Origin: DASREM01 sp035652095
GTDB lineage: Bacteria; Acidobacteriota; Terriglobia; Terriglobales; Acidobacteriaceae
DNA length: 64,000 nt
Assembly (NCBI GenBank): GCA_035652095.1
Contig: DASREM010000028.1
Span: forward strand, 62,001 to 126,000
Reading direction: 5' to 3'
Under the pieces are notes generated by a model, which saw nothing but the letters and a program-made list of their open reading frames with translations, ran no database searches and was not told the origin of the DNA. Made by a program: the position numbers and the translations under genes. Each line of letters begins with the position of its first letter. Within the stretch, counting starts at the first letter, position 1. Shown in pieces: positions 52,050-60,240 of this stretch.

Positions 52050-53467
52050 GGCGATTGCTTCATCGCCGCCCGCTGTTCCCGCTTCTCTTTGGCCCAACCT
52101 TCCTTTACGATTTGCCGTCCTCTCCCAATGGCCAATGAATCTTCAGGAACATCGTCGGTGATGCAGGAGGCCGCACCGACATAAGCATTCTTCCTGACGG
52201 TGACCGGCGCAACCAGAGTGGAATCGCTGCCAACAAACACACCATCTTCGATGACCGTCTTGTGCTTCTGGAGGCCATCGTAGTTGCAGGTGATGGTTCC
52301 GGCGCCGATATTCACACCGGCGCCGATTTCCGCATCGCCGAGGTAGGTGAGGTGATTCGCCTTGGATCCCTTGCCGAGCTTGATGTTCTTGGTCTCGACG
52401 AAGTTCCCTACGTGTGCGCCTTCGCCGATGTAGCTTCCCGGGCGCAAGTGGGAATAAGGACCGAGGATGGCGCCATTTTGCACCCGTGAGTCCTGCATGA
52501 TGGTTCCCGGGCGGACCATCACACCGTTACCAATTTCGGAATTTTCGATAATCGAGTAAGAACGAATCCGGCATTCGGTGCCAATGCGAGTTGCTCCTCG
52601 CAACTGGACAAAGGGTTCGATGGTGGAGTCGGGGCCGATCTGCACATCGTTGTCGATGACACAGGTCTGGGGCGCGAAGATGGTGACGCCTTCCGCCATT
52701 AATTGCTCACATTTTGTCCGGCGCAGACGGGAATCGATGTCCACCAGTTCGGCGCGCGTATTGCCACCCAGAACTTCATAGGGATCGTTGGCAGGGACAG
52801 CGACCACCCGTCCCCGGGCCTTGCCAAGGATTCTCGCCATGTCGGTCAGGTAAAACTCGGCATGCGGGTTGTCGGTCGAGAGTTTGTCGATATTGCGAAA
52901 TAGAGCATCGGCGGCAAAGGCGTAGAAGCCGGCGTTGATCTCGCGAATTCTCTTTTGCGCCGCAGTTGCGGCTTTTTCTTCGATGATTCCAACTACGTCA
53001 GGGCTGTTCTTGGCCTTCCGGAGCACGCGCCCATAACCGGTGGGATCTTCGAGTTCCGCAGTCAGCAGCGTCATGGCAGCTTTGGCGGAATGATGAAAGT
53101 CTCGCAATTTCTCTATGGTCTGGGGAGTGATCATCGGGGCATCGCCGGAAAGCACGATGACGGTGTCATAGGCCTCCAGTGCCTCGCGCGCGGTCATGAT
53201 GGCGTGCCCGGTTCCGCGCTGCTCCTTCTGCACCACGAAATTCACTCCGGTGGAGGACACGGCTTCTCGGACCCGGTCGGCTTCATGCCCGATGATCGCG
53301 AACACGTCGGCAGCTGGCACCACCTTGGTGGCGGCCGCGACCACATGCGCCAGCAGAGGCTTGCCACCGACCTCGTGAAGGACTTTCGGGTGCTTGGATT
53401 TTAGCCGGGTACCTTTTCCGGCGGCCATGATGGCGATACCTAAGCGAGACTGAGACTGTTTTGTCAT
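52040..53467 (-). CDS. glmU: Bifunctional UDP-GlcNAc pyrophosphorylase/glucosamine-1-phosphate acetyltransferase
   Basis: 475 aa from ATG 53467 (TTG 53476 possible). N-terminal uridyltransferase: IMAAGKGTRLKSKHPKVLHE, QKEQRGTGHAI, LSGDAPM, GFYAF. C-terminal left-handed beta-helix: hexapeptide repeats (VMVRPGTIMQDSRVQNGAILGPYSHLR, in part), catalytic region NHLTYLGDAEIGAGVNIGAG, NYDG. Makes UDP-GlcNAc for murein and lipid A. TATATT lies 7 nt before the ATG, without Shine-Dalgarno. Confidence 0.97.
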   Translation of the reverse strand: MTKQSQSRLGIAIMAAGKGTRLKSKHPKVLHEVGGKPLLAHVVAAATKVVPAADVFAIIGHEADRVREAVSSTGVNFVVQKEQRGTGHAIMTAREALEAYDTVIVLSGDAPMITPQTIEKLRDFHHSAKAAMTLLTAELEDPTGYGRVLRKAKNSPDVVGIIEEKAATAAQKRIREINAGFYAFAADALFRNIDKLSTDNPHAEFYLTDMARILGKARGRVVAVPANDPYEVLGGNTRAELVDIDSRLRRTKCEQLMAEGVTIFAPQTCVIDNDVQIGPDSTIEPFVQLRGATRIGTECRIRSYSIIENSEIGNGVMVRPGTIMQDSRVQNGAILGPYSHLRPGSYIGEGAHVGNFVETKNIKLGKGSKANHLTYLGDAEIGAGVNIGAGTITCNYDGLQKHKTVIEDGVFVGSDSTLVAPVTVRKNAYVGAASCITDDVPEDSLAIGRGRQIVKEGWAKEKREQRAAMKQSPKK

Positions 53468-53474
53468 TCGAGTC

Positions 53475-53480
53475 AATATA
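53475..53480 (-). promoter_or_regulatory. -10-like box (TATATT) of glmU
   Basis: TATATT, 7 nt, then ATG 53467. Leaderless-type arrangement. Confidence 0.45.
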
Positions 53481-53536
53481 CCGCGATGCGCATGGGTGTG
53501 GAGCGATCCGGCAGTTACTTTCGGATCACGTTGCGA

Positions 53537-55828
53537 TCAGTTAGTGGCAGAAGCGCCGGAACTACCGGTCTCAGAGGGCCGCATCGCGCCGCTCACCGAT
53601 AGCTGGTACGACTTGCGCCCTCCCTGGAGCTGATTCCAGTCGAGAACGTGAACGTAAACCTCAACCTGGGAAGAGGAAGCAGGGGCGAGGAACTCCAGCC
53701 TTGAGTCGGTGTTGGTTCCGATGCTGACGTCGTCGCTGAGACAAAGATCGTCAAAGGCATTCGGGGTGGGATCTGAAACTACTGGACGCGGCAGGCGGTC
53801 ATCGCCAGGATTGCGGCAGGAGCGCAGTGTTTCTCCCTGCTGGTCTTCGAGGGCCAGCACAGGGTCGAGATGACTTGTGGGCTTCAGATTCTTGGCGTGA
53901 ATTTCGATAGTCACCCGGGCACCGGGCGCAACCAGAACTCGATAGTAATGGTCGACGGCTTGCGAGCCTGGCTGGGTGAAATCGAAAGTGCCGTCCGCGA
54001 GAACTTTAGGGTTGCTCGTGCCCAACTTCGAAACCGAGGGCAGGGAGGCTCGCAGTTGGAGCGCGGTCGCACGGCCTTCGGGGCTGTAAATGAGATTGTT
54101 GCTCTCCCGCGGGTCATGTACCCAGTCATAGAGTTGATCGCCGAGATTTTCGTGCGCAATCAGATGCCACTGGGGAGTGACCAGCGAGCGCAACGCGCCG
54201 GTCGTGGAGGTTGGCTGGACCTGATCCGCCGGCTTCTCTTCCTTTTCGGGATAGGGATTTCGCGCCAGCTCAGAAATTGGCGGCGGCCAGTTCGCTTCAA
54301 GCGCGGGAGTTTTCCAGAGCGCGGCAAGTGACAGGCCGGGAAACTGCTCCTTTGCGCCGGGAGCGACCAGATCCATGACGGTTGCCGGAACCGCAGCGAT
54401 CGCAACCGGGCGGCTCACCCGCACTCCCGCGGGAACGTGGGCCGGATACCAGATCACCAGTGGAACATGGAGCAGTTCCCAATAGAGCGCGCGGGAATGA
54501 GTGCGTAAGCCGTGCTCACCCAGCGACTCGCCGTGATCCGAGGTGATAATCACGATCGTATTCTTGTCCATCTCGCGGCGTTGCAGCTGCTTGAGCAGGC
54601 GGGAGAGATAGTCATCGCTGTACTTCAGCCCGGCGTCGTACTCATCAATCTCAGTTTTCATTCCCCAGGCCGGCTTCGGATAGCCTCCCGGTCCACCGTA
54701 CGGATCGTGGACATCGAAATAGTTCAGCACGGCAAAGAAGGGACGCTGGCGGTCGCGATCGATCCAGTCCGTGAGTTCAGCATTGATGACGTCGGCGCGC
54801 TTGTGCAGGACGTATCTGCCGTTGCGGGAGAGGTAAAGGCGAACGAATTCTCTTCCGTAGAGAGTGCGCAAGATCGCGTCTTTGGGGGATTGAAAATAGT
54901 CGGCGAAATGCTGAAAACCGCGACCGAATCCATTATTGGCGGTAAAAAAAACCCGGTTGCCGGAGAATGCACCGGTGCGATAGCCCTGCTGGGCCAACGC
55001 CTCGCCCAGCATGCGGTAGCCGTGGAAACTGGGCTGTTCCCAGCGAAACCAGGATTGCGGTTCGGCATTTTCCGCGCCATGTTCGTGCGGGTAGCGGCCG
55101 GTGATCAGCGAAACATGCGAGGGTAAACTCCACGAGGAAGGCGCAATCGCATTTTCAAAAAGGGTCCCTTCGCGCGCAAGGCGATCGATCTCGGGACTGG
55201 TGGGCCGGGGATAGCCGTATGCGGAGACGTGGTCGGCGCGAAGGGCATCCAGAATCACCAGCAGGACATTGGGCGCAGAGGAAGCGGCCGGGGGCAAACT
55301 CGCGACCTCGCTGCGCTCGCTCCACCAACGACTGCCTTCCACGCCAACAAAGGCCAAACAGGCACAGGCGAAGATCCTGGGCAGAGTTTTCTTGAACCAT
55401 GCGTGCGACTCATGACGCAGAAACCAACGGTGAGCAACCACGCCAGCGCCGATTCCCATCGAGAGACATGCCAGCGGATAGAGACGTTCAGTAAGGCAAA
55501 GCCAATCGTAAACCGCGAGACCCGCAAACAGAGATACAGCCAGAGGCTTCATGGGCATGCGCGGGAACAGCCGCGACAACAATGCACATCCCAGCGCTAT
55601 GGCTGTAAACAGCAACAGGTCCACCAACGGAGACACCCACATGATCGATCCGGAAACGTGGAGCATGCGCCCCCAGTTTTCCCAGTTCACGCGCTGAAAG
55701 ACCATCAGACCGATGCCCTCGACCAACCCCGTGACCAGTCCGAACCAGGCGCCCAGGACTAGAAACTGTGTGATTGGCAAGGGTTGAAGGGAAGGTGCGG
55801 CTACTTTCGGGGCGCTTGCCATACTCAT
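53537..55828 (-). CDS. Membrane-anchored sulfatase/alkaline-phosphatase-superfamily enzyme
   Basis: 763 aa. About five membrane helices in the first 170 residues, then an extracytoplasmic sulfatase fold: NVLLVILDALRADHVSAYGY with metal aspartates, the nucleophile loop SSWSLPSHVSLITG (Ser in place of the Cys/Ser of C/S-x-P-S-R; the Arg is His here), ITSDHGESLGEHG, and a C-terminal beta domain (about 620-750) of pre-peptidase type. It probably acts on envelope phospho- or sulfo-groups; the substrate is unknown and the R-to-H change means it is not a formylglycine sulfatase of the usual kind. Downstream of yvcK by 24 nt. Confidence 0.8.
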   Translation of the reverse strand: MSMASAPKVAAPSLQPLPITQFLVLGAWFGLVTGLVEGIGLMVFQRVNWENWGRMLHVSGSIMWVSPLVDLLLFTAIALGCALLSRLFPRMPMKPLAVSLFAGLAVYDWLCLTERLYPLACLSMGIGAGVVAHRWFLRHESHAWFKKTLPRIFACACLAFVGVEGSRWWSERSEVASLPPAASSAPNVLLVILDALRADHVSAYGYPRPTSPEIDRLAREGTLFENAIAPSSWSLPSHVSLITGRYPHEHGAENAEPQSWFRWEQPSFHGYRMLGEALAQQGYRTGAFSGNRVFFTANNGFGRGFQHFADYFQSPKDAILRTLYGREFVRLYLSRNGRYVLHKRADVINAELTDWIDRDRQRPFFAVLNYFDVHDPYGGPGGYPKPAWGMKTEIDEYDAGLKYSDDYLSRLLKQLQRREMDKNTIVIITSDHGESLGEHGLRTHSRALYWELLHVPLVIWYPAHVPAGVRVSRPVAIAAVPATVMDLVAPGAKEQFPGLSLAALWKTPALEANWPPPISELARNPYPEKEEKPADQVQPTSTTGALRSLVTPQWHLIAHENLGDQLYDWVHDPRESNNLIYSPEGRATALQLRASLPSVSKLGTSNPKVLADGTFDFTQPGSQAVDHYYRVLVAPGARVTIEIHAKNLKPTSHLDPVLALEDQQGETLRSCRNPGDDRLPRPVVSDPTPNAFDDLCLSDDVSIGTNTDSRLEFLAPASSSQVEVYVHVLDWNQLQGGRKSYQLSVSGAMRPSETGSSGASATN

Positions 55829-55852
55829 CCGTGCATTTCCTGGTGGGCGGAA

Positions 55853-56926
55853 TCAGTGATCGAGCTTGGAAAGATTAGCCTGAGAAGCCAAGTGCAGCAA
55901 GTCGGCGGCAACCCGGTCCGTGGCGTGGCGAGCGACCAACCCGGGCGCGAGATAGTCTCCCAACACCGGGCAGACTCCCAAATGTTCGATGGAATCGAGG
56001 TCCGCCACGATTTGAGTTGCTCCTTCCAGGGCGTACTTTGCCTTCATCTCATCCGGTACCGGAAGCCGGTTGATTAGGGCATAGTCGAAGAGGCGACTGG
56101 TCTGGGCGTGGGAGTTGAGTGCGCGAATGTGATCGGCCGCAGTGAGTCCCAAGCTCTCATTGGCCTGGGTCATGAGGTTGCATACGTAGACCTTTACTGC
56201 CGCAGAATTGGCGATCGCCTGGCCGATACCGCGCACCAGCAGGTTCGGAATCAGGCTGGTGAAGAGTGATCCCGGTCCGATGGTGATGAGGTCGGCACGC
56301 GCAATGGCATCCAGAGTCTGCGGCATGGGCTGAACGTCAGGGGGAACCAGGAAGAGTTCCTGGATGCGCCCCTTGCTGGCCGTAATCCTGGTTTCGCCCA
56401 GGACTCGAGTGCCGTCTTCCATCAAGGCCTCAAGCTCGACATTGGAGGTGGTGGCAGGGAAGATGTGCCCACGCGTAAGCAGAATTTCTGAGGAGAGGCG
56501 AACGGCCTCGCTGAAGTCGCTGGTGATGGACGTCAGGGCCGCCAGAAAGAGATTTCCGAAACTGTGTCCTTCCAGGCCGGAGCCTTTGATGAAACGATGC
56601 TGGAACAAGCGGGAAAGCAAGGCCTCGTCTTCCGAGAGAGCAACTATGCAATTCCGAATGTCGCCGGGAGGCAGCATGTTGAGCTCTTTGCGCAGCCGTC
56701 CACTGGAACCTCCGTCATCGCTTACCGTGACCACGGCGCAAAGTTCATCAATCACAGGCCCTGGGTTCTTGTTGGGGTTCAGTGAGGTCGAAGTGACGTA
56801 AGACTTCAGCCCCTTTAATAGCGTGGATAGGCCGGTGCCACCGCCGATGGCGACGACGTGCAATGCTCGGTGTGTACTGACGGATTCCCGTGGCGGCTGT
56901 CCCGGGCGCACCGGCGGCTCGCTCAA
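55853..56926 (-). CDS. yvcK: YvcK/CofD-family UDP-sugar-binding protein
   Basis: 357 aa from TTG 56926 (GGAGGA about 9 nt upstream, inside the end of the TPR gene). VVAIGGGTGLSTLLKGLK, TVSDDGGSSGRLR, PPGDIRNCIVAL, SFGNLFLAALT, GPGSLFTSLIPNL are diagnostic. YvcK (GlmR) binds UDP-GlcNAc and supports cell-wall synthesis and growth on gluconeogenic carbon in Bacillus. glmU lies close by, downstream in the same orientation. Confidence 0.95.
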   Translation of the reverse strand: MSEPPVRPGQPPRESVSTHRALHVVAIGGGTGLSTLLKGLKSYVTSTSLNPNKNPGPVIDELCAVVTVSDDGGSSGRLRKELNMLPPGDIRNCIVALSEDEALLSRLFQHRFIKGSGLEGHSFGNLFLAALTSITSDFSEAVRLSSEILLTRGHIFPATTSNVELEALMEDGTRVLGETRITASKGRIQELFLVPPDVQPMPQTLDAIARADLITIGPGSLFTSLIPNLLVRGIGQAIANSAAVKVYVCNLMTQANESLGLTAADHIRALNSHAQTSRLFDYALINRLPVPDEMKAKYALEGATQIVADLDSIEHLGVCPVLGDYLAPGLVARHATDRVAADLLHLASQANLSKLDH

Positions 56927-56931
56927 GGCGA

Positions 56932-57486
56932 TTATTCCTCCGGAAGGTCGGTCGGGGCGGTGGCGCTTGGATCTGGATAAAGCAATTCCGTAAACCGCGG
57001 ATCTTCGGCCAGGTTCTGGAAGTCGGAGTCGTTGCGCGCCTGGAAGCGCAGCGCAGGATTGGCACGAATCGCTTGGTCCAGGTGCCGCAAGGAATCCTCG
57101 ACGTGACCGGTGAGGCAGTCGAGCGCTGCCATGCCATAGGCGACATAATCGGCAGCTGGAACTTGCCTGGATAACTTTTCCAGGTGCTCGCGTGCGGTGA
57201 CGTAGTCGCCAAGATTCATCAGCGAGACCGCGTAGTCGAAGTGTTCCTCCGGACTCTTGAACTGAGTCGTGGCTTTCTCGGCGTGCTGGTTACAGGTATT
57301 CAGGTGAACGGTGGCCCGATCGGCCAGTTCTTTGCTGGGCCCGCCTACCACCTTTTGCAAGTGGGCCTTGGCCTTGTCGAATTTGTGCTCCTGCATGGCA
57401 CGCAAGCCAGCCTCATAGTTTTGCACAGCCTGTGTATAACGGGGATCGTCACTGATGGATTTCTTCGGTGTTGCCTTTTGAGCCAT
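56932..57486 (-). CDS. TPR-repeat protein
   Basis: 184 aa, AGGAAG 10 nt before the ATG. Helical repeats: QNYEAGLRAMQEHKFDKAKAHL, HFDYAVSLMNLGDYVTAREHLEKL, DYVAYGMAALDCLTGHVEDSLRHL, with TPR spacing. No signal peptide. Ends 5 nt before yvcK, so it is in the yvcK operon. A protein-interaction role is likely; the partner is unknown. Confidence 0.8.
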   Translation of the reverse strand: MAQKATPKKSISDDPRYTQAVQNYEAGLRAMQEHKFDKAKAHLQKVVGGPSKELADRATVHLNTCNQHAEKATTQFKSPEEHFDYAVSLMNLGDYVTAREHLEKLSRQVPAADYVAYGMAALDCLTGHVEDSLRHLDQAIRANPALRFQARNDSDFQNLAEDPRFTELLYPDPSATAPTDLPEE

Positions 57487-57501
57487 CTGTAAAATTCTTC
57501 C

Positions 57502-57555
57502 TGTACTCTTCGTAAGTACACCTCTTTTGTTAAGCTTAGAAGCTATTCGCTTAAC
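57502..57555. repeat. Two inverted repeats upstream of the TPR gene
   Basis: TGTACT/AGTACA (57502-57507, 57515-57520) just before the Shine-Dalgarno, and GTTAAGC/GCTTAAC (57529-57535, 57549-57555). They could be operators or leader hairpins. The rest of the gap to 57713 shows no gene. Confidence 0.45.
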
Positions 57556-57713
57556 GTTTTGTGCCAGTATTTCCAGACTGCCGTGGCGCTAGGTGCGCGG
57601 CCCAATCCCGTAGCTCGAATCCTGCCTGTGGAAAAGGTCAATGTGGGGGCCGCGAAAAAGGGTAAACGGATCATACCGCCCCCGTCAACCGGTCGGGAAC
57701 GGGCTAAATGCTT

Positions 57714-58172
57714 TCAGTTGATAGCGGCCGCGGTCTGCAGGTCAACCGGTTTCCAGTCACCGGCCATAATCCCTTTGCGGATCTGTGCCGCCATTTTGCC
57801 TTTCTGGTTTTGCTGGTATGCGTAATACAGTTCTTTCAAGCAGGTAGCGCACTGCGCTCCGTGGGTATTCTCAAAGCAGGAGTGCAGGCTCTTGTGGCCC
57901 ATGCGATCGCAATAGCAATAGCAAGGCTGCTGGTAGATGACGGACTGGATCTTGGCCGCCAATTCATAGGCGTGAGTCTGAAAAGGATACTGCGCGTTGT
58001 CGCCCCAAAGCTGATCCTTGGACAGGAGCGCGGGCATTTTCGCGCCTTTGGCGGGGGCCGAGTTGTAAGCCGGAACCCGGGTTTCCCCGGTGTCCTGCGA
58101 ATTGGCCCAGGGTGCGGAAGCCGCCAAAGTCAATAAGAACAATCCCGCCAGCATGATGCCACGTTTCAGCAT
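57714..58172 (-). CDS. Exported PCYCGC-type Cys-motif protein
   Basis: 152 aa from ATG 58172 (GAGGA 7 nt upstream). Signal peptide (GIMLAGLFLLTLAASAPWA), no lipobox. The core has QPCYCYCDRMGHKSLHSCF and GAQCATCLKELYYAY: six cysteines and a His, close to the PCYCxC family known from spore and soil bacteria. Perhaps a metal- or heme-binding exported protein; function unknown. Divergent from lepB. Confidence 0.75.
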   Translation of the reverse strand: MLKRGIMLAGLFLLTLAASAPWANSQDTGETRVPAYNSAPAKGAKMPALLSKDQLWGDNAQYPFQTHAYELAAKIQSVIYQQPCYCYCDRMGHKSLHSCFENTHGAQCATCLKELYYAYQQNQKGKMAAQIRKGIMAGDWKPVDLQTAAAIN

Positions 58173-58303
58173 GGTCTGATCCTCGCCTTGATTGGGTGTC
58201 TCCATTGTACCGCGAGAGGCATCAACCGGAAACCTGAAGCCACGGCTTTTGCCGCCCGGCCATTGTGGATGAAAGCAACCTTCAACCTCGCCCTAATGAT
58301 CCG

Positions 58304-58309
58304 TATAAT
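58304..58309 (+). promoter_or_regulatory. -10 box (TATAAT) of lepB
   Basis: Perfect TATAAT, 8 nt, then ATG 58318; no Shine-Dalgarno. Confidence 0.5.
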
Positions 58310-58317
58310 CAGCAGAC

Positions 58318-58896
58318 ATGTCAGAGCAGGACAATCCGGCGCCTCCGATTGCACAAGCCCAGGTGCCAGTACAAAAGCCGAGGCTCATACCGGTCATTTC
58401 AGTCTGGCTGCGCGACCTCGTCATCTCGCTTGCAATCTCCGCCTTCATCATCATCTTTCTGTATCAGCCTGTGAAAGTCGAAGGCACCAGCATGATGCCA
58501 TCGCTCGACGATCAGGAGCGGATCTTCGTCAACAAGTTTGTTTACCGCATCGAACCGATCCAGCGCGGAGATATCGTCGTGTTCCGATATCCCCGCGATC
58601 CTTCGAAGAGCTTTATCAAACGGGTGATCGGGGTGGCTGGCGACCGCATCCGCATTGAGGGTGGGCGAGTTTTCGTGAACGGCGTGGCCCTGGCAGAGGA
58701 TTATGTCCCCGAATCCTACGAGGACGAGCGATCCTACCCGGAGATCACGGTGCCGCAGAACAGCTTCTTTGTGTTGGGGGATCACCGCACGATGTCGAAC
58801 GACAGCCGCGATTTTGGCCCGGTGGACCAGAGCTACATCTACGGCAAGGCGGTGTTCGGATATTGGCCGGTCGATAAGCTGGGGCGCCTGCGTTAG
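58318..58896 (+). CDS. lepB: Signal peptidase I
   Basis: 192 aa. One N-terminal membrane helix (about 33-49), catalytic Ser58 in VEGTSMMPSL, general-base Lys101 in FIKRVIGVAGD, and the box GDNRxxSxDSR as GDHRTMSNDSRDFGPV. Cleaves signal peptides of exported proteins at the outer face of the inner membrane. Leaderless start is likely. Confidence 0.97.
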   Translation: MSEQDNPAPPIAQAQVPVQKPRLIPVISVWLRDLVISLAISAFIIIFLYQPVKVEGTSMMPSLDDQERIFVNKFVYRIEPIQRGDIVVFRYPRDPSKSFIKRVIGVAGDRIRIEGGRVFVNGVALAEDYVPESYEDERSYPEITVPQNSFFVLGDHRTMSNDSRDFGPVDQSYIYGKAVFGYWPVDKLGRLR

Positions 58897-58944
58897 CGCC
58901 TCAATTCTGCACGAGTTTTCCACTTATGTGCAGGAACTCACATC

Positions 58945-58973
58945 TTTCGCGATTCCGGCATCACTGCTAAAAT
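58945..58973 (+). promoter_or_regulatory. Possible promoter of carAB
   Basis: TTTCGC (58945-58950), 17-nt spacer, TAAAAT (58968-58973), about 27 nt before the carA start. The -35 is weak. Confidence 0.35.
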
Positions 58974-59000
58974 CCTTAAAATCCACTCCCCGGAGAATCA

Positions 59001-60140
59001 ATGCAAGCCATTCTTGCGCTGGAAGACGGAAAGGTCTTCCGAGGCAAAGGCTACGGAGCGAAGGGCGAATGTCACGGGGAAGTAGTTTTTAATACTTCCA
59101 TCACCGGCTACCAGGAAATTTTCACCGACCCTTCCTACACTGGCCAGATCGTAGTCCTCACCAATCCTGAAATCGGCAATTACGGAACCAACTCCGAAGA
59201 CAATGAGGCAACGAGACCCTATATCGAGGGGTTGATCGTGCGCGAGTTTTCGAAGGTCAGTTCGAACTGGCGCTCACAGCAGGTTGCGGAAGAGTTCCTG
59301 GAACAGTTCAAAGTACCGGTGCTCGCCGACATTGATACGCGCGCGCTGGTTCGCCATCTGCGGGATCACGGCGTCATGCGCGGCGTGGTCTCGACACTCG
59401 AGAGCGATACCGACAAGCTCATCGCCAAGGCGCGGTCGTTTCCCAAGATGGATGGCATGGACCTTGCCAAAGTCGTTACGACGAAGAATACCTACGTCTG
59501 GGAAACCGGGGAACGCTCTCACTTGCCCGATGAACTGGTTGGTTACAAGGATCAGCCAGAGAAGTTTCACGTGGTTGCGTACGACTTCGGGATCAAGCAC
59601 AACATCATGCGCAAGCTGCGAGGCGAGGGATGCAAAGTGACAGTCGTCCCGGCCCAGACGAACGCGGAAGACGTGCTCGCGCTGAAACCTGACGGAGTAT
59701 TCCTGTCGAACGGCCCGGGCGATCCGGAGCCGTGCACATACGCAGTGGACAATATTCGCCGATTGATGGGAAGGCAACCGATCTTCGGCATCTGCCTCGG
59801 ACATCAACTGACGGGGATTGCGCTCGGCGGAAAGACATTCAAGCTGAAGTTCGGACACCATGGCGGGAATCATCCGGTGAAGCAACTGCACACGGGAAAG
59901 ATCGAGATCACGGCGCACAATCATAACTTCGCTGTCGATCCCGATTCGCTGCCCATGAGCGAAGTTGAGCTCACGCATATCGACTTGAACGACAACACAC
60001 TCGAAGGCCTACGGCATAAAAATCTGCCGCTGTTCAGCGTCCAGTATCACCCGGAAGCCAGCCCCGGCCCCCACGACTCGCATTACCTCTTCAAAGATTT
60101 CGTGAAGATGATGGAGGAGTGGAAGGGGAGTAGACAGTAG
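59001..60140 (+). CDS. carA: Carbamoyl-phosphate synthase small chain
   Basis: 379 aa, GGAG 6 nt before the ATG. N-terminal domain (ALEDGKVFRGKGYGAKG, TGYQEIFTDPSYTGQI), class I glutaminase with nucleophile Cys in FGICLGHQL and the His/Glu pair in YHPEASPGPHD. Supplies ammonia from glutamine for CarB. Upstream of carB in the same orientation, 100 nt apart. Confidence 0.97.
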   Translation: MQAILALEDGKVFRGKGYGAKGECHGEVVFNTSITGYQEIFTDPSYTGQIVVLTNPEIGNYGTNSEDNEATRPYIEGLIVREFSKVSSNWRSQQVAEEFLEQFKVPVLADIDTRALVRHLRDHGVMRGVVSTLESDTDKLIAKARSFPKMDGMDLAKVVTTKNTYVWETGERSHLPDELVGYKDQPEKFHVVAYDFGIKHNIMRKLRGEGCKVTVVPAQTNAEDVLALKPDGVFLSNGPGDPEPCTYAVDNIRRLMGRQPIFGICLGHQLTGIALGGKTFKLKFGHHGGNHPVKQLHTGKIEITAHNHNFAVDPDSLPMSEVELTHIDLNDNTLEGLRHKNLPLFSVQYHPEASPGPHDSHYLFKDFVKMMEEWKGSRQ

Positions 60141-60240
60141 TGGGTAGTCAGCAGCTAGTAGCAAGTAGACGGTAGTTAGTAGTGAGTTTTGCAAGGCGCG
60201 GTTTCAGCCCAACGACTGACGACCAACGACGAAACTTTAA
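60141..60240. repeat. Degenerate AGTAG-type tract between carA and carB
   Basis: Repeated AGTAG/GTAGT units (such as AGTAGTGGGTAGTC and GTAGTTAGTAGTGAG), then CGACTGACGACCAACGACGA just before the carB start. It contains no gene. Origin and function unknown. Confidence 0.45.
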
